Shown: positions 24,777 to 37,078, counted from the stretch's first letter. The stretch: DNA of 64,000 bases from Phalacrocorax aristotelis (GCF_949628215.1 NC_134277.1:32811058-32875057); one strand, 5' to 3'. Translations and numbers: made by a program. The notes: a model not told the origin generated them from the sequence alone.

Positions 24777-24851
24777 CACTATCTGATCTAAGCTCTTGGC
24801 AAGAGTGAGTATGCCAGTAGTGATAGCTCAACCATCTGTCAACCATTTTTC
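24777..24851 (-). other. Exon-like segment, minus strand
   Basis: Reading the minus strand, an acceptor CTTCGCAG precedes 75 bases ending in a strong donor (AGTG|GTAAGTG). One frame is open across it, starting with two bases of a split codon and reading KMVDRWLSYHYWHTHSCQEL and onward. The phase (2 in, 1 out) does not fit a direct join to either of the two better exons of this strand. The acceptor pyrimidine tract is mediocre. It may be a cryptic exon. Confidence 0.18.
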
Positions 24852-25399
24852 CTGCGAAGTTGTTCAAAAAGCTACCTAATGCTTGAAATAGCAGCCAATT
24901 CTGCCACCTGCATGCAACTGGTACAAAAATACTGGGAGAAATAAGCCATTTAACAGATGTGGTTGTCTGCAGAAGTATATTATGTGTTTGAGGTTTCTTA
25001 GAGGTGGTCTCTTAATACAGTATGCTACCAAATAAGACTATAACATGAAATGTATTCATGTTAATATATGTTACTGTACTACCTACAGGCCCTATGAGGT
25101 ATCACTCTGGTAACCTTGTAAAACACGCCATAAGGGTTTTTAGGGGAAAGGAAAAGATGTTTGTTACTATCAATATAGGAAAAGTGAAATGCTCCTGAGG
25201 CACAGGAGACTTGCTTTCTCCTCTGACAACCAGCACTGCAAGCTGCTGAAAATCTAAGATTGGGCTGAAGTCAAGTGAAGCTGTGGCAAGTCTTTCCTCT
25301 GTTTTCAGAAAGCTTTGGATCAATCTAATAGCACTGACAAATTCACGTGGGAGTGGGATTTAAGTCTTCCACACAGCAGCAGCATATAATGGTGCTTCC

Positions 25400-25626
25400 C
25401 TCAGTGTGTATGTGTGGTGGATCCTCTGCTGCCTGTTCCACTGTGAAAGTCTATGAATACGTTGATGGGCTGTGGCGTTAAGTTTTGCAGGCGGCCAGGA
25501 ATACATAGCGGACCCACCACACACACACAGAGAAAAAATGGGTTAAGTAGTGCTGGCCTCCTGCAAAACCTAACACCCCAATCACTCAAATAATTTACAG
25601 ACTGTTGCAGTACACCACGCACCAAG
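25400..25626. repeat. Imperfect inverted repeat, nested
   Basis: The segment GGCGTTAAGTTTTGCAGGCG with following GCCAG (25473-25497) pairs with the reverse complement of 25554-25579, differing at about 3 of 25 positions. Similarity continues outward through GTCTATGAATAC on the left against GTCTGTAAATTA on the right arm. In addition GTGTGTATGTGTGGTGGATCC (25404-25425) is inverted at about 25507-25530, as CTGTGTGTGTGTGGTGGGTCC on the minus strand. The whole could fold as a long hairpin. A palindromic MITE-like element or an inverted duplication are the simplest explanations. Confidence 0.6.
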
Positions 25627-26191
25627 AGAAGACAGAGCAGCTACAGATCACGTATGAATGCATTTGACACATGGGGCTAGTCGCAGAGCAAAACCGGTTC
25701 AGCACAGTTTAGCTGGTTTTCTCCTATTATAAACAGAGAAATACAGCACTTCCAAGCTCAGTTTCACTCGACTGGTGTTTTAGCCCTCGTCAGCACTAGC
25801 AGGAAGGCAAAAATGTGTATGTAAGGAAGATGGAGAGAAGTGGTGGGGAACAAGCTAGAAGAAAGGGGAAAAGAAGAAACGACAGAGGTAAAAGATTAAG
25901 GACACAACTATCCGAATCCTCAAAATATAAAAAGACATGCCATTGCTAAAGATCAGGAGACATCACTATCAATGCCAGAGGCTCTGATAGGCAATCTGTG
26001 TCACCTACTACAGGTGAAAAAACCCCCACCACAAAATCTTCAAAGAACAGAGTAGGACATTTCTACCTAGTGAGATCTAAGGTTATCGGTGTAATTGTAA
26101 AATTATAAGCAGGTAAGTATCACATATCTGAATGTTTCTCCTTCTTTTTAGAGCACTATGACATTGTTACTTAGGATCTGACAAAACCTAC

Positions 26192-26237
26192 CTGATGGGG
26201 ACAGAGAAAACAATACAGCGCTTCTTCACGTAAACTT
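26192..26237 (-). other. Exon-like segment, minus strand, with strong splice signals
   Basis: On the minus strand, TACTTTTTGCTCTTGCTAG is a good acceptor. It is followed by 46 bases and a near-ideal donor CATCAG|GTAGGT. Two frames are open, reading SLREEALYCFLCPHQ or VYVKKRCIVFSVPI; the frame continuing from a phase-0 donor meets TGA at the fourth codon. Inserted into the gene of the flanking exons it would introduce a premature stop, as a poison or cryptic exon does. A CR1 fragment lies about 250 bp upstream on the same strand. Confidence 0.3.
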
Positions 26238-26490
26238 CTAGCAAGAGCAAAAAGTACATATTTTATGGTAAATTTAACACAGTATATTTTGATATTACAT
26301 GTTTTTCCTTTCTGTCCCACATTATATTGGCAACATAAATTGGTCATTGTGCTTTTCAAGAAAAAAATGAACGCAGTAGTTTGCAAGCATCTAAGTTGCT
26401 AATATGCAGTACAAGACATGAAATGCTTTAGCTATCACAGGTAACAGAATATTGCATACAAAGAGGAGCAGTGCAGGAGTGGTTATATAG

Positions 26491-26600
26491 AACCATAGAA
26501 TCATTAAGGTTGGAAAAGATCTCTAGGATCAAGTCCAACCATCAACCCAACACTACCATGTCTCCTAAACCATATCCTGAAGTGCTGCATCTACACGTTT
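26491..26600 (-). mobile_element. CR1 LINE 3'-end fragment
   Basis: The plus strand reads CATAGAATCATTAAGGTTGG, then a GATCAAGTCCAACC block and CATCTACACGTTT. This is the reverse complement of the 3' end of avian CR1 LINEs, including the terminal ATTCTATG-type repeat. About 110 bp remain, so this is a severely 5'-truncated copy, the usual outcome of CR1 target-primed insertion. Divergence is moderate. It lacks coding capacity. Confidence 0.85.
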
Positions 26601-28215
26601 CATATAATCTGTGACATACAATTTGCGTTCGTGTTTCTCACTGCTATATAAAAAGACCAGGCAACTTTGAATTTGTGAAGGTAACAAAATGGGAAGGTCT
26701 TTGGAAAGAACGAGTGATGCATTGGATCTCCTGGGAGATGCTGAAACTCAGTGCAGAGAAAGTGAGCATTTTTTCCATTCTCTCAGTCTAAAGCACACTT
26801 TTCTCCCCTCTTCTAGGTGCTAACCTGCTATGGAATATTATGCGTAATAGACACCCAGCCCTCCAAAATGAGAAGAGGCATGTTTGCATCCATTTCAATA
26901 TAAGTGTTCTGTTCAGTCATAGAAATCTTCATTATACAACTCCTACAGACTGTGATTAATCTGAAATACAAGCACACGGCTGCAGTAACCAATTGATTGG
27001 AAAAAATCCTCTTGATTACAGATGCTTTATTTGACATGGTTCAGAGGAAAAACTGTATAGCCTACTAAAAATCAGAATTAAAACTTCTCCTTTGGGGAAA
27101 GAAATAAACAAAACCCAAGAGATTCTGAGGGGCAAAGTATGTGTCCACATATGCTGGGCTATTGTTCACATCCCAGTCTTGTGGCTTCCAAACTTTTAGG
27201 ATGATAATATCAGTTCAGTGGGGTAAAGGCCACATTCCAGTCTTGGTTACAGAAATACAAACCCAAGTAACTGCGGTATTATAAGCCCAGTTACTTTGCA
27301 GTTGCAGAGACTGAAATTCAGCTTTAAACTCTGTATTTTGCTACAGAAGACCTAGTACTTGACTGTTTTTAAACTGTTACCTCAAAATTTCACAAGCAGC
27401 TTTAAAATAACTCAGACGTCAGTGTTTTACGCAGTGAGACACAGTGAGAGGGAGTGGCTGTCCAGAAGCTCATTGTTAAGCGTTCGATATCACAGATTTC
27501 CCTAATTTGATACTCTTAATTGAACCTAACTAGTTGCTTCAAGTGGCTCTCAAGTTGCATCTCACCATTTTGTGAGGAGAGACTGATTGCAGAATAAATT
27601 ATAAAAACTTCATGTTTAAGTTACACACTGAAATTTGAAAACATCCTTGAATCACAGCTTAACATTTAAAATTAAATATCCATCCTACAACTTTCCTGTC
27701 ATCACTCAAATTCTACTTCTCCGACCACTTTTGTGTGATGTTTAGGCATAGTTTGTGTCCCATCTCTGGCTTCTTTTCCTGTCTACAGCCTACTGAAGGG
27801 CAAAAATTATAAATTCCTTACAATTCAAGACTTTTATATAAGGCCAAGCTAGTCTACCTTCCCCTAAAAATAAAAATACCAGACTGATGAAGTGTCCAGA
27901 AATGAGACAAGAAGTTACAAGGACATGAGGTGACATCTCTCCTTGGAGAGTAGGAGGAGAGGAATCAGCAGGGGAAAACCAAGTTACAACACAAGTCATT
28001 AATAAAGATCCATTCTCCCTGTCTCTCATACCAATAGGATGTTTTAATACATTAATTTTGCGGTAATTCTGATTGTTCTCAACATCCCTTTGCACAGAAC
28101 ATAGACTTGTTCCCTGCTCCAAAGCAGTCTTCATGGAGTGGATGTAATAAGCAGGAAAGGACCTTGCATTTCTTGCAAGCATGTATAATTCTACAAGGAA
28201 AGGAGCTCTAAAAAC

Positions 28216-28255
28216 ACTCAAGTACACTCAAATATACTCAAATACACTCAAAACG
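28216..28255 (+). repeat. 10-bp tandem repeat, four copies
   Basis: ACTCAAGTAC, ACTCAAATAT, ACTCAAATAC and ACTCAAAACG follow each other directly. The ACTCA half is invariant and the second half varies. This is a minisatellite. Confidence 0.8.
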
Positions 28256-30978
28256 GCTGTGTATGGATAAAGTGTATTTGCCTCTGTCTATTTTCTTTCA
28301 GGTATGTGCCTACACAATGTTTACCTACACATTTAAGACCAGACAGTTGATCTGAGCAGCACCCTGGGCCACGAACTGAATTAATCCCTATCCAGTATGC
28401 ATGACGAAATAAAATAATTTCTAAAAATGTTGATCCAAACTCTCAATTTCTCTATTCTCTATCTCCTTGTCCTCCTTAGTTCATAGCCTAAAGCCAGTGC
28501 AAATAGACCACTTGCCCATGTTAAAGTTTTCAGCTAAGCAATGGAGGGAGCATATAAATTTGGGAAAATTAATCCTAGAGGAAAGATGGTCCTTGAAGTA
28601 AGTCTGGTGTGAGCAGAGGCGTTGGGTTTGGAAAGCAGCAGCAAACAGCCTGTGTCCAATCCAACAGACAGAGCAGAGAAGAATCATAAAATACACTGTG
28701 GCAAAGCGCTCTGTCTTCACTGACTGGCTGAGAGCAACGGCGAGCACTGGACACACTGTACCCTTCCATGGCAGCGTGGATGATAGTAATGGATGGACAG
28801 GGCTCAGTGGTATAGTGTGATTTTTAAAGATACAATTGCAGTATCCTCAAGCCAGCTAACTAGCAGTGTGACTGGAGCAGTACGAAATGTCACCGCAGAC
28901 TAATCACAAGGGCGCTTCTTCACTTTCTCAGCTGTTTCTTGCAGCCCGTAGGTAGCTCATGCGGTGATGGCTGTTCTGAGTCTGTGCCCCCACCTGACCA
29001 TCTCTCCGTAGCTTGGATCGCACAGAGGAATCTCTCCTGCCACTACCTACTGATTAAACTGTCACATTGCCGGAGGGCAAATAGCCAGTTTCCAAAAAAT
29101 CCTCTTTCAGCGTAAGCCTAGTGATAGGAAGGCAGAAGAGGGCCCATAACTTGCCTTGTAGCTAAAACACAGCAAACAGATAAACCGGTCAGTACCATTC
29201 CTCAGTTCACCAGTAAATCCTTATCCTTAAACTCAAAATGTTTAATCCTTACAATTTTAAGGGGACAGATGTGCTTGCTTTAAGATTCTAATTTTCTTGT
29301 AGGCTATGAGAGCCCAGCTACACCGCAAAGATAGAGCTCACAGATGTTCTCTTACATAAAAATCAGGGTTTGCCAAGACAGGCTTCTCTTTCTTTCTGCC
29401 AGCTAATATCAGCCCAAACCACGTAACACAATAGCCTGTCTATATAAAAACAAAGACACTCAAAATGAAAATATAACCAAGTGATAAAACTGTTGTAAAA
29501 TAACAAAAAATTGGGTTTTTTTCCTTTTAGAAAAATGGCTATTTTAAAACTTTAAAAAGAAACAGAAAGAAATAGAATAAGAAGGAATAGAAAGAAAAAC
29601 AATAAAGAAATAAAGGAACGAGTCTTGCTTTAGCAGATGGATTAATTGTACTCCATAATTAGGATGTTTTATTAAAAATAAAACAGATGAAATATTTCAT
29701 TAGCTATGAACACATCTCTTTTTATAAGATTAGCATTCAATGTTAAGCTTATCCTTCAGGTATGTTGTATCTTGAGTTGCATAACAGAAGAGTCTATGTT
29801 TCACAGCCTTTAACACTTTCAATTAAATTGTTACCCAAGTTTCCTTTCAAAACATCCTAAAACCATCTTGTGTATACTTGCAACTTTAAATATGTCTGTG
29901 ACTGTCTGCAAAGATAAGTTCAGTTCTCCCGAGTATCTTCTCGTAATAGGCATTTGATTAAGAAACTATTTATGACACTTTCCAAGGGCATGACTAAACA
30001 TGATATGGAAGAGTTTACCACATCACTTACTACTCACTTTAAAATTTGGGTCATCCAAAGCTAACTGAAATCCATAGGCTGAGAACAAGTGACCAGTGCT
30101 ACTTTCACAGTCATGGGCACTAGTCTTTTTCCTAAGAAAGGGATTGCCATTCTTCCAAGACAGTAAGGGAAAAGAGGCGATACTAGTGTCTTGTAGACTG
30201 CCTGCATGTAGGATGTTTTTGCTTTTCAGCTTCCTCTATAAAAGCTGAATATTACTATTGCCAATATTTAGAAGTGATTAGAACATTTAGAAGTGATGCA
30301 AGAATCCTGATATTGGGTATTAAGTAAATACCTGCATAATTCACTTGCCGGATCTCTACAGTATTTTAAAATGACAATTAGTAATAATATTTAAAATAAA
30401 CTCAAGAATAATATAGAGGGCTTAACAAAATTGTTGGATTATTTTCTGAATATAACTGTCAAAAATGGAAGCAGGCAGACCACTAAGTAATTTTCAATCT
30501 GATAGTAAAGTTGGTGGCAGTTAATCATTACAGATCCTGAACATAAGACTACAGAGAAATTTTAAATTTACTTTTAAAAGTCATTACTTTTTTGTAAAAA
30601 CTATATTGTAAAAACATTTATGTTTAAGGGAAACACAGTAGCTTAATTTTATTGGGTTCTGGTCTTGATACCCAGAGTTACCGAGGAAATAACTCCCATG
30701 AAATGGTAGTTACTCGTGTGAGAACACTGGATATGAATGCGAGCACCCACTGTGTGAGCCCAGCTATTACAGCCTGTAGAGCTGTCACATCATAGATTTG
30801 CTTGGTTAAAAAGAATGTAGCTCTGTTTAAGCCTATCTGAAATAAAAAACTAGTTCAGCTGCTCAGATAAGTTAGGTGTTAGTTAAGAACGAATCTCCTG
30901 GTGCTTCAACTAGAAAGCACAACTTTTACTCTTTCTCTGACTTCTACTCACTTTTTTTTTTTCCCTTCCATCTTCAGT

Positions 30979-31075
30979 GTTTGCTTCCAAAGCCACAGTT
31001 GCATTTAGAACTGCATGTCTCTTTTTACATGGGCAATGACTTCACATTGTTCATCTCCTCAGCCTGTTTTGGTTA
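30979..31075 (+). other. Exon-like open segment after very strong acceptor, plus strand
   Basis: A 13-base T run followed by CCCTTCCATCTTCAG forms one of the strongest acceptor-like sequences in the window. The frame beginning TGT TTG CTT is open for 32 codons (CLLPKPQLHLELHVSFYMGN and onward) and stops at TAG. The surrounding 350 bases are pyrimidine-rich on this strand, which weakens the case. No donor or polyadenylation signal is obvious nearby. I do not recognise the peptide. Confidence 0.15.
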
Positions 31076-32264
31076 GATGAATGCGTGGCTTGGCTTTTCA
31101 CGGACATGTTTTAAAAGTTTCCTCTGGACAAAAGAAGTAATCTCAAACTCCATTTCCACTAATTCCTCTCTTGACTCAATATCTCTTTTGTCTTCAACGA
31201 ACTGTATTCCCTTGTGCCTGCTCTTGGCCTCAGCTTTTACCCTGTATGCTCTACTTCCATAAATCTGCTGTCTATTCAGTAAGCAGAACTACATCTGCAG
31301 CACAATGTACATGCCACAACCTCGTCTCTTAACGCTCCTAGTTGTCCTCAGTCACAATGTCTCCTTCACATTAAGTACCGCGATTAACTTTCTACTATTT
31401 TCTTGAAGGTTATGCATTAGGAACTTTTGTGCTAACTTTTGCTGCTGAATACCCTTTTATATGCACAAAGTGAGATTCCATTCTCCCAGTCAAACAGATC
31501 TACTGAGCAGCAGAGCCAGGTGCTCCCTTCAAGGTCCATTAACAAAACACAGGCTGTCTTGTGCTTGAGACTGTCTACGGACCTGCTCCAGTCCAAAGAT
31601 GGGACTTAAAAATCGTCATTCTTTCAGTCATTGATTTCTGAATTTTTCCTACTGTTTTCCATGTATCCTCTCCTTTAATCAGATCTGACACTAGCAGAAA
31701 GGACGTCCTGAATTTTTTAGCATAACCTTCATCTGAAAAAATATTCTTGTCTTCCTGCCTCAGCTATTTTACTCTTCTTGTAACACTGATGTTGCAGCAC
31801 ATATTTTTACATAAGCTGCATATAATAATAATTAACATTATAATATATAATATTTTTTAAATCCCGCCTTCCACACCCCTTAAATTTTTGAAACACTTTT
31901 CAAATCTTTGCTCTCCTTACCAATACCCTGGACAATATAAGCAAAGACTTCAGTTTTTCCCAAGAATCCAAAACGTACACTTTCCAGACACAGACCTTGC
32001 TTTTATATAGAGACTCATTAGGTCCAAAACCACTAATGAAATCTTTCATAGTGGTAATGCATATACAATAACTAAGAGTATTATTCTGACTGATACTAGA
32101 ACATCTGACTTTTTTCCATTTTTGTCAAGTATTTTCAATACAATTTATATGATTCTATTAGTAGGATGGAAATTCGACGTGTCAATTTTATTTGTTCTAT
32201 GTTTATGTCTCAATGCCTTATGAATATACACTCGAATTAATTTGTTCAAACTAACTCAAAAGAA

Positions 32265-32545
32265 AAAATGTGGTTGTATAAGATGGTAATAAGTATCAGT
32301 TAGGGCCATTATTAATAATTTTGCAATGACATTTAAAATTATTAATCAGGAACTTCTTTTGTCTCTCTAAAATTCAACCCAAGTATCAGAAAGAACATAT
32401 TTTAAATTCAGAGCTAATTATAAAATAAAATGTAATTAGGCCAAAATCACCTTTCCCAAAACATTTCTAGATGCACTCCATGTCATTAGGATGCATTTAA
32501 GGAAATAATTAATTTAAAGAGCTTTATATAGGAACCCCTGTTTCT
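32265..32545. promoter_or_regulatory. Homeodomain-site-dense block, candidate conserved enhancer
   Basis: Within about 280 bases there are several TAAT-core sites: ATTAATAATT, TTATTAATCAGG, GCTAATTATAA, TGTAATTAGGCC and AATAATTAATTTAAAG. The interspersed unique, non-repetitive sequence and the absence of frames are typical of vertebrate developmental conserved non-coding elements. TAAT cores are common in AT-rich DNA, so this is a suggestion from density and context only. Confidence 0.3.
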
Positions 32546-35328
32546 GCAGCTATCGTCAGGCTGAGTACATGCATGTGGCAACCAAATTCATGTTTTGCAG
32601 TCAGCAAATTCCAGGAGCTCTAAAGCCAAATCTGTCAACAGAAGCGATCCTTTAATGTGCTTAAATGATAATGTTCTGAGAAAGCTGTCACGGACTCTAC
32701 AATTTTCTAAGTCCCAGAGTTGGCCACTGTGATGTTACTTTCTGCTGTGACTTTAGTATGTGTTTAAAAGAACCAATATTGTATTTACACAATAGATAAT
32801 ACATAAACTGTAATAAGTTATGACAGGCATTGTATTTCAAGACAATTATAATTTGCCTCTAGTAGCTTTATAAGGCATGAGACTAAATACCTATTGAGTT
32901 TTACCACCCAAGAAGTGCTGTTTTGGACTGGAATGCCTGGATTATATTACTGATATAAAATAGAAAATAAACTTCAAAATGAGGAAAACAGGCTACAGAT
33001 TTATTTGTGAATTATCTCATTGCACACCATCTCCAGAACATTAATTTTATCAAGAACCCTGAAGCTATTTGTAATGGCAATTGTTCATTTTCAATTTCTT
33101 CACCTGTTAGGCAAAGAAAAATGCAGTTCAGATGAAAAGAACTAGAAAAGATTATCAGAAACAGTATTACAAAGCAGAAGTACTGCATGATTGTGAGATT
33201 CTGCCAGCACCTACTGTTCATAGATCATGCATTAATACGACCTGATTCGTTAACTTAGAATCTGAAAATAACATTTTTAAAAGTTCAAATTTACAAAACA
33301 GTACTAATTCATGGCCAAAGGGTCAAAATTCAAGAAGCATATTTAACTAAAAAAAAAAAGTCCACGAATCCTTGTATCTAAATAAGACTTTACAAGTTAA
33401 TTCAAGCTGCCATGTAATTTGCAATTGCAGTTAAGTTTCTAAAATAAACTTTAGAAGTTTATTTTGGAATCAGTTCCTTCTCTTGCAAGAACTGAAAAAA
33501 ACATAAAAAGCATCACAAGCCACCAAAACAGACTGATTAGTTACTGCCCAGGTTGGCAGTCCAGCCTTAGAGACACACATCCAAGATTCAACATCAACAG
33601 AACATCAAACCTTTTGGATGAAACAAAATACCAGCAGAGACTGTTGGTAATAACAAACTCAGCCAACCTCACAATAGGTAGATACATACTCTCTGAAGTC
33701 GCACGTAACAAGGGTTGCAGTCATGTGCTTCAGGTGCAATAACTGAGAACGGCTTTCTTGGAAAAGTATTAATATTTCTGATATTAACTGCTTGTCACAA
33801 ACATGTCCATACTGTACTTAAGCTAGGATTCTAAATTTCGTATTGGCTTTAAGGCACAAACCTTTATTAGTAAGTATCTTTACCTCATACCTTTGTTTCT
33901 GCTATAAACAATTTCCACTGCATCTTCAAATGTTAGATCATTGAAAGGAGACATCAGCATGAACAATGTTGTGTTCACCCAAAGCACATTTTGTTCACCA
34001 CTTCTGTTAGTTGTCTACTCCGTTCCCTCTCCTTTGCAAATTCTGCTTTGCAACCGTGGCTTGAGACAGCTTATGACAAGTAAAGGATGAAAACAAGAAG
34101 GTCGAACAGTACTGTGCAGCTTAAATGGGTGAACTGTATAATCCAATTGCATAAATAAAAGTAGGAATCAGATTCTAAAGGTGGCATTAAAAAAGTCCAA
34201 AATCTGGCTTGTGTACCACTCAGAGGTACTCTCTCATTTTTTATTTAACATGAAAGGAGTTGAAAGTAACAGTGAACGACAGCCTCCTGGGGTACGTGTA
34301 CAAACAGTGATAGAATGACAGCAGAATTTACTGATAAGGGTAATATATACATCCGTGCATATATGCTTATACATGAAACAGGTTAATAGATGAATTATCG
34401 TAAGAATAAAGTCAACTTTTGACTACAAGACCACCATTATTTCATAAGGATCCCTTTGTTAATATTTATTCCATGTCCAAGATCAGAATTGTTTGTGACA
34501 TATTTGAGAGAGAAGGTAAACAACTGGACAGTTACAGATTACAGATATTAACACTGAGTTGATACAACCTCACAGATAATCTCTAACAAACCCTATGTAA
34601 TAATTTGGTCTGATGTATATGGAAAAATGCTTTAAAATAAAGGTTTTTAAAACATCCTTCTATATAACATAAGGAGCTCTCAGTGCCTATTGTGATGAAA
34701 TAGGTAGGTGGCTACAAAAGCTTTGTTTAAAATCAGACAACCAGACCGATACGATCCACAAGAAAGTCAGAATTACAAAACCAGGCAATGGGAGAACAGC
34801 TCTTCCCATAGTTACTAAAATTCACTCCTACATCAGACAACAGGTTCCAAAACCATATCAGATTCAGACACAGATTCACATAAGGACTTTTTGACTTTCA
34901 GTAGATGTTGGACAGATAAAGGGTGCTCAAGCCCAGAAGTATAGCTTTCAAAATCCAAGGACACCTGCAAGTCAAGTAGTTCACACATATTTGACCCTGC
35001 GCTCCCGAGATACTCTGGTTTAGAAGCACCAAACTGCTAAAAAGCAGAATTGCTAAACCTAAAATCTGCTAAATCTTTATATACTTTCTCTAAATTGTCT
35101 GACTTACTCTACTCCAGCATTACCAGCAGAAATATGGATAACTAAATCAGGAAGCTTGTTTCCCCTAGACCCCCTTTATGAGTATAAATGAACCTCTCCT
35201 TGGCTATAAAATGATTCAGATCAGGAGCCTAATGCCTACAACTTGTTTAGATACCATAGCTGGATGTCCTAATCACGTAATTGTAATATGGAGAGGAATC
35301 CTTTTTTTATTATTTTTTTTTTTTTCAG

Positions 35329-35408
35329 ATTCCATACAGAACTTTGCATCTGTTACAAAATCTTGTTTAGCTGAGAAAAATTCTTGTGTGGGAGAGGGGC
35401 ATTTTTAA
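35329..35408 (+). other. Exon-like open segment with downstream AATAAA, plus strand
   Basis: A long T-rich tract ends in CAG at 35326-35328. The following frame reads SIQNFASVTKSCLAEKNSCV, continues GEGHF and stops at TAA. AATAAA follows at 35526-35531, about 120 bases after the stop, so the segment has the layout of a short terminal exon on the plus strand. T-runs preceding CAG are frequent here, so chance is quite possible. The peptide is not recognised. Confidence 0.17.
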
Positions 35409-36424
35409 AAATATATTCTAAAGGCAAACATAACCTGTTAAATTTATATTAAAAAGCAGCAAAACACTAAACCAAGTCCCACAGATCTTATTTTTCATAA
35501 AAACTGCACTTAATCTGTCTGTGCTAATAAAAGATAACTTACGAAATTATTAGTTGAATAGTCACTGAAAATAAAAGCAATATATTGCAAAAAGTGTCGT
35601 TCCATTAGAAAACTAGACATAATTCTGTGCCTGTATTAGTTGTCTCCCATGCACAGAAAATTACAATAGGACTCAATAGGTTTAAATTGCTATAAATGAT
35701 ACCTAAGAAGAGGGTTTTTTAAAATTTTACTTCTGAGCAGTTGTAATAGCTCCTCACTAAAATAAGTTTGTATTGTCTGCGTGCCTTTGTCCTGCAGGTT
35801 GGTTTTCAATTTCCAATTTACTTAGTGTCTGGGTAAAAGTGCTACAGGTTAAGTAACAGATTTTTTTTTTTTAAAGACCTGTGATGAATTATTTCTCTTC
35901 AATTTAACTTTTTTGTTAAGAAGCTTTGTATACTATGCAAACATAAGGAAATTTGAATGCCAGGCTACTTGGTTCCAAATATCTTTTCGTGTAGCAAAGA
36001 AAGTTTTGCAACACAAAGTAATAAATTCAAATATACAGTGGTTTAGTATATAAAAAAAATGAGAATTCTTAGAGGAAATTTTATATTTTTACTATTGTAT
36101 TCTATTGTGTGGTTTTCAAAACTTCTATAGACTATCAATATGTAGAAAAATTTTTAACTGAAAACACAGAACTGAGTATTTACAACTAGTAAGAATTAAG
36201 CAGAATTTTAAATACCCCAATAATAGGATGGAGATAAAACAAAATAAGAATCTTGAAATTGGAAAAAGTTTCCTTTCCATTCTTCCTTGTGGTCAGTGAC
36301 TGGGGTGGCACTGCACATCAGAAGGCTCTGTTTGCAGTATTAACTACACCAATCCTCCAAGATAAAGTAAACCAACTGAACATGAACATTTAAGAGTCCT
36401 AACAAATAATTCAGCAAAAGTCAA

Positions 36425-36545
36425 CATAATATTAATCTCATTTGCATTTGTTAAATGCCCATATTTAATAAGTGGAGGATGGAGCCTGTCAGAAAAATGA
36501 AACATGCCTGCCAGACACTGTTGCTTAATTCATTGGAAGGTACAT
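36425..36545. promoter_or_regulatory. POU octamer-containing block, candidate conserved element
   Basis: A perfect octamer ATTTGCAT (36440-36447) follows ATTAATCTC and precedes CCATATTTAATAAG within about 40 bases, in unique non-coding sequence. The clustering of POU, homeodomain and A/T-rich sites resembles a neural enhancer core, but no conservation can be judged from one sequence. Confidence 0.25.
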
Positions 36546-37039
36546 AGCGAAGCAACAGATTAATTGCACATACTGTATGTGGTTCACAGACACTGCCAGT
36601 TCACTCCAAAGTTCATTTTAACAAATGAAAAAAAGAGCTCTAAAGATGTCAGCTGCATTATCTGTAACTTTGTGAGTTTACTGAGCCTATTCCCAAGCCA
36701 TACCTATCACACCCACTCACTCAAGCAGAGACAACTGTTAATGAAGAAATACTTTCTGGTTCAATCTGCTCAACCCCTGCTACAAATCTGTAGTCAACAC
36801 AGCACTTCCTATTTGCCTACAGTCATTTTCAGATTGCACGCATACGTGCTGGAGGGAAGAAACTCCACTCTCCCTGTGCCATACCTTGGTTCCCCATACT
36901 TCAAAGTCTAAATGATTTCTCAGTGACGTTTTTTGAGTACCACTACCCTCCTACACCCACTCTTAAATTGCTTTGTTTTAGAAAGTGCTTTCAGTTTGAC
37001 CACTCATTCCAGCCAGTTGCTGCTATTTTTTTTTTCTAG

Positions 37040-37078
37040 GAGTATTTTCCCCAAAGGTCCAGAAAAATTTTAAAGCAA
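37040..37078 (+). other. Microexon-like segment, plus strand
   Basis: A strong acceptor (TGCTGCTA, ten T, CTAG) and a donor (GCAA|GTAAGTGCC) bracket 39 bases. The phase-0 frame is open and reads EYFPQRSRKILKQ; a second frame is open too. Length and phase would allow clean inclusion. Chance co-occurrence cannot be excluded. Confidence 0.2.

Larger units (their letters stand above)
26601..32264. other. Intronic DNA without a recognised gene
   Basis: I see no convincing exon. The stretch contains a four-copy 10-bp tandem repeat at 28216-28255, an A/G-rich simple tract at 29555-29618, and a duplicated CATTTAGAAGTGAT phrase near 30268-30298. A minus-strand frame of about 145 codons at 27790-28227 has no resemblance to known proteins and no splice context. 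Confidence 0.5.

Noticed and set aside
27790..28227. Minus-strand open frame of 145 codons
   Set aside because: The length is unusual but composition is unremarkable, with no signal peptide, domain or exon boundaries, and it runs through ordinary intronic sequence.
36564..36911. Plus-strand open frame of 115 codons
   Set aside because: No flanking splice sites and no similarity recognised; the amino acid content is typical of translated AT-rich DNA.
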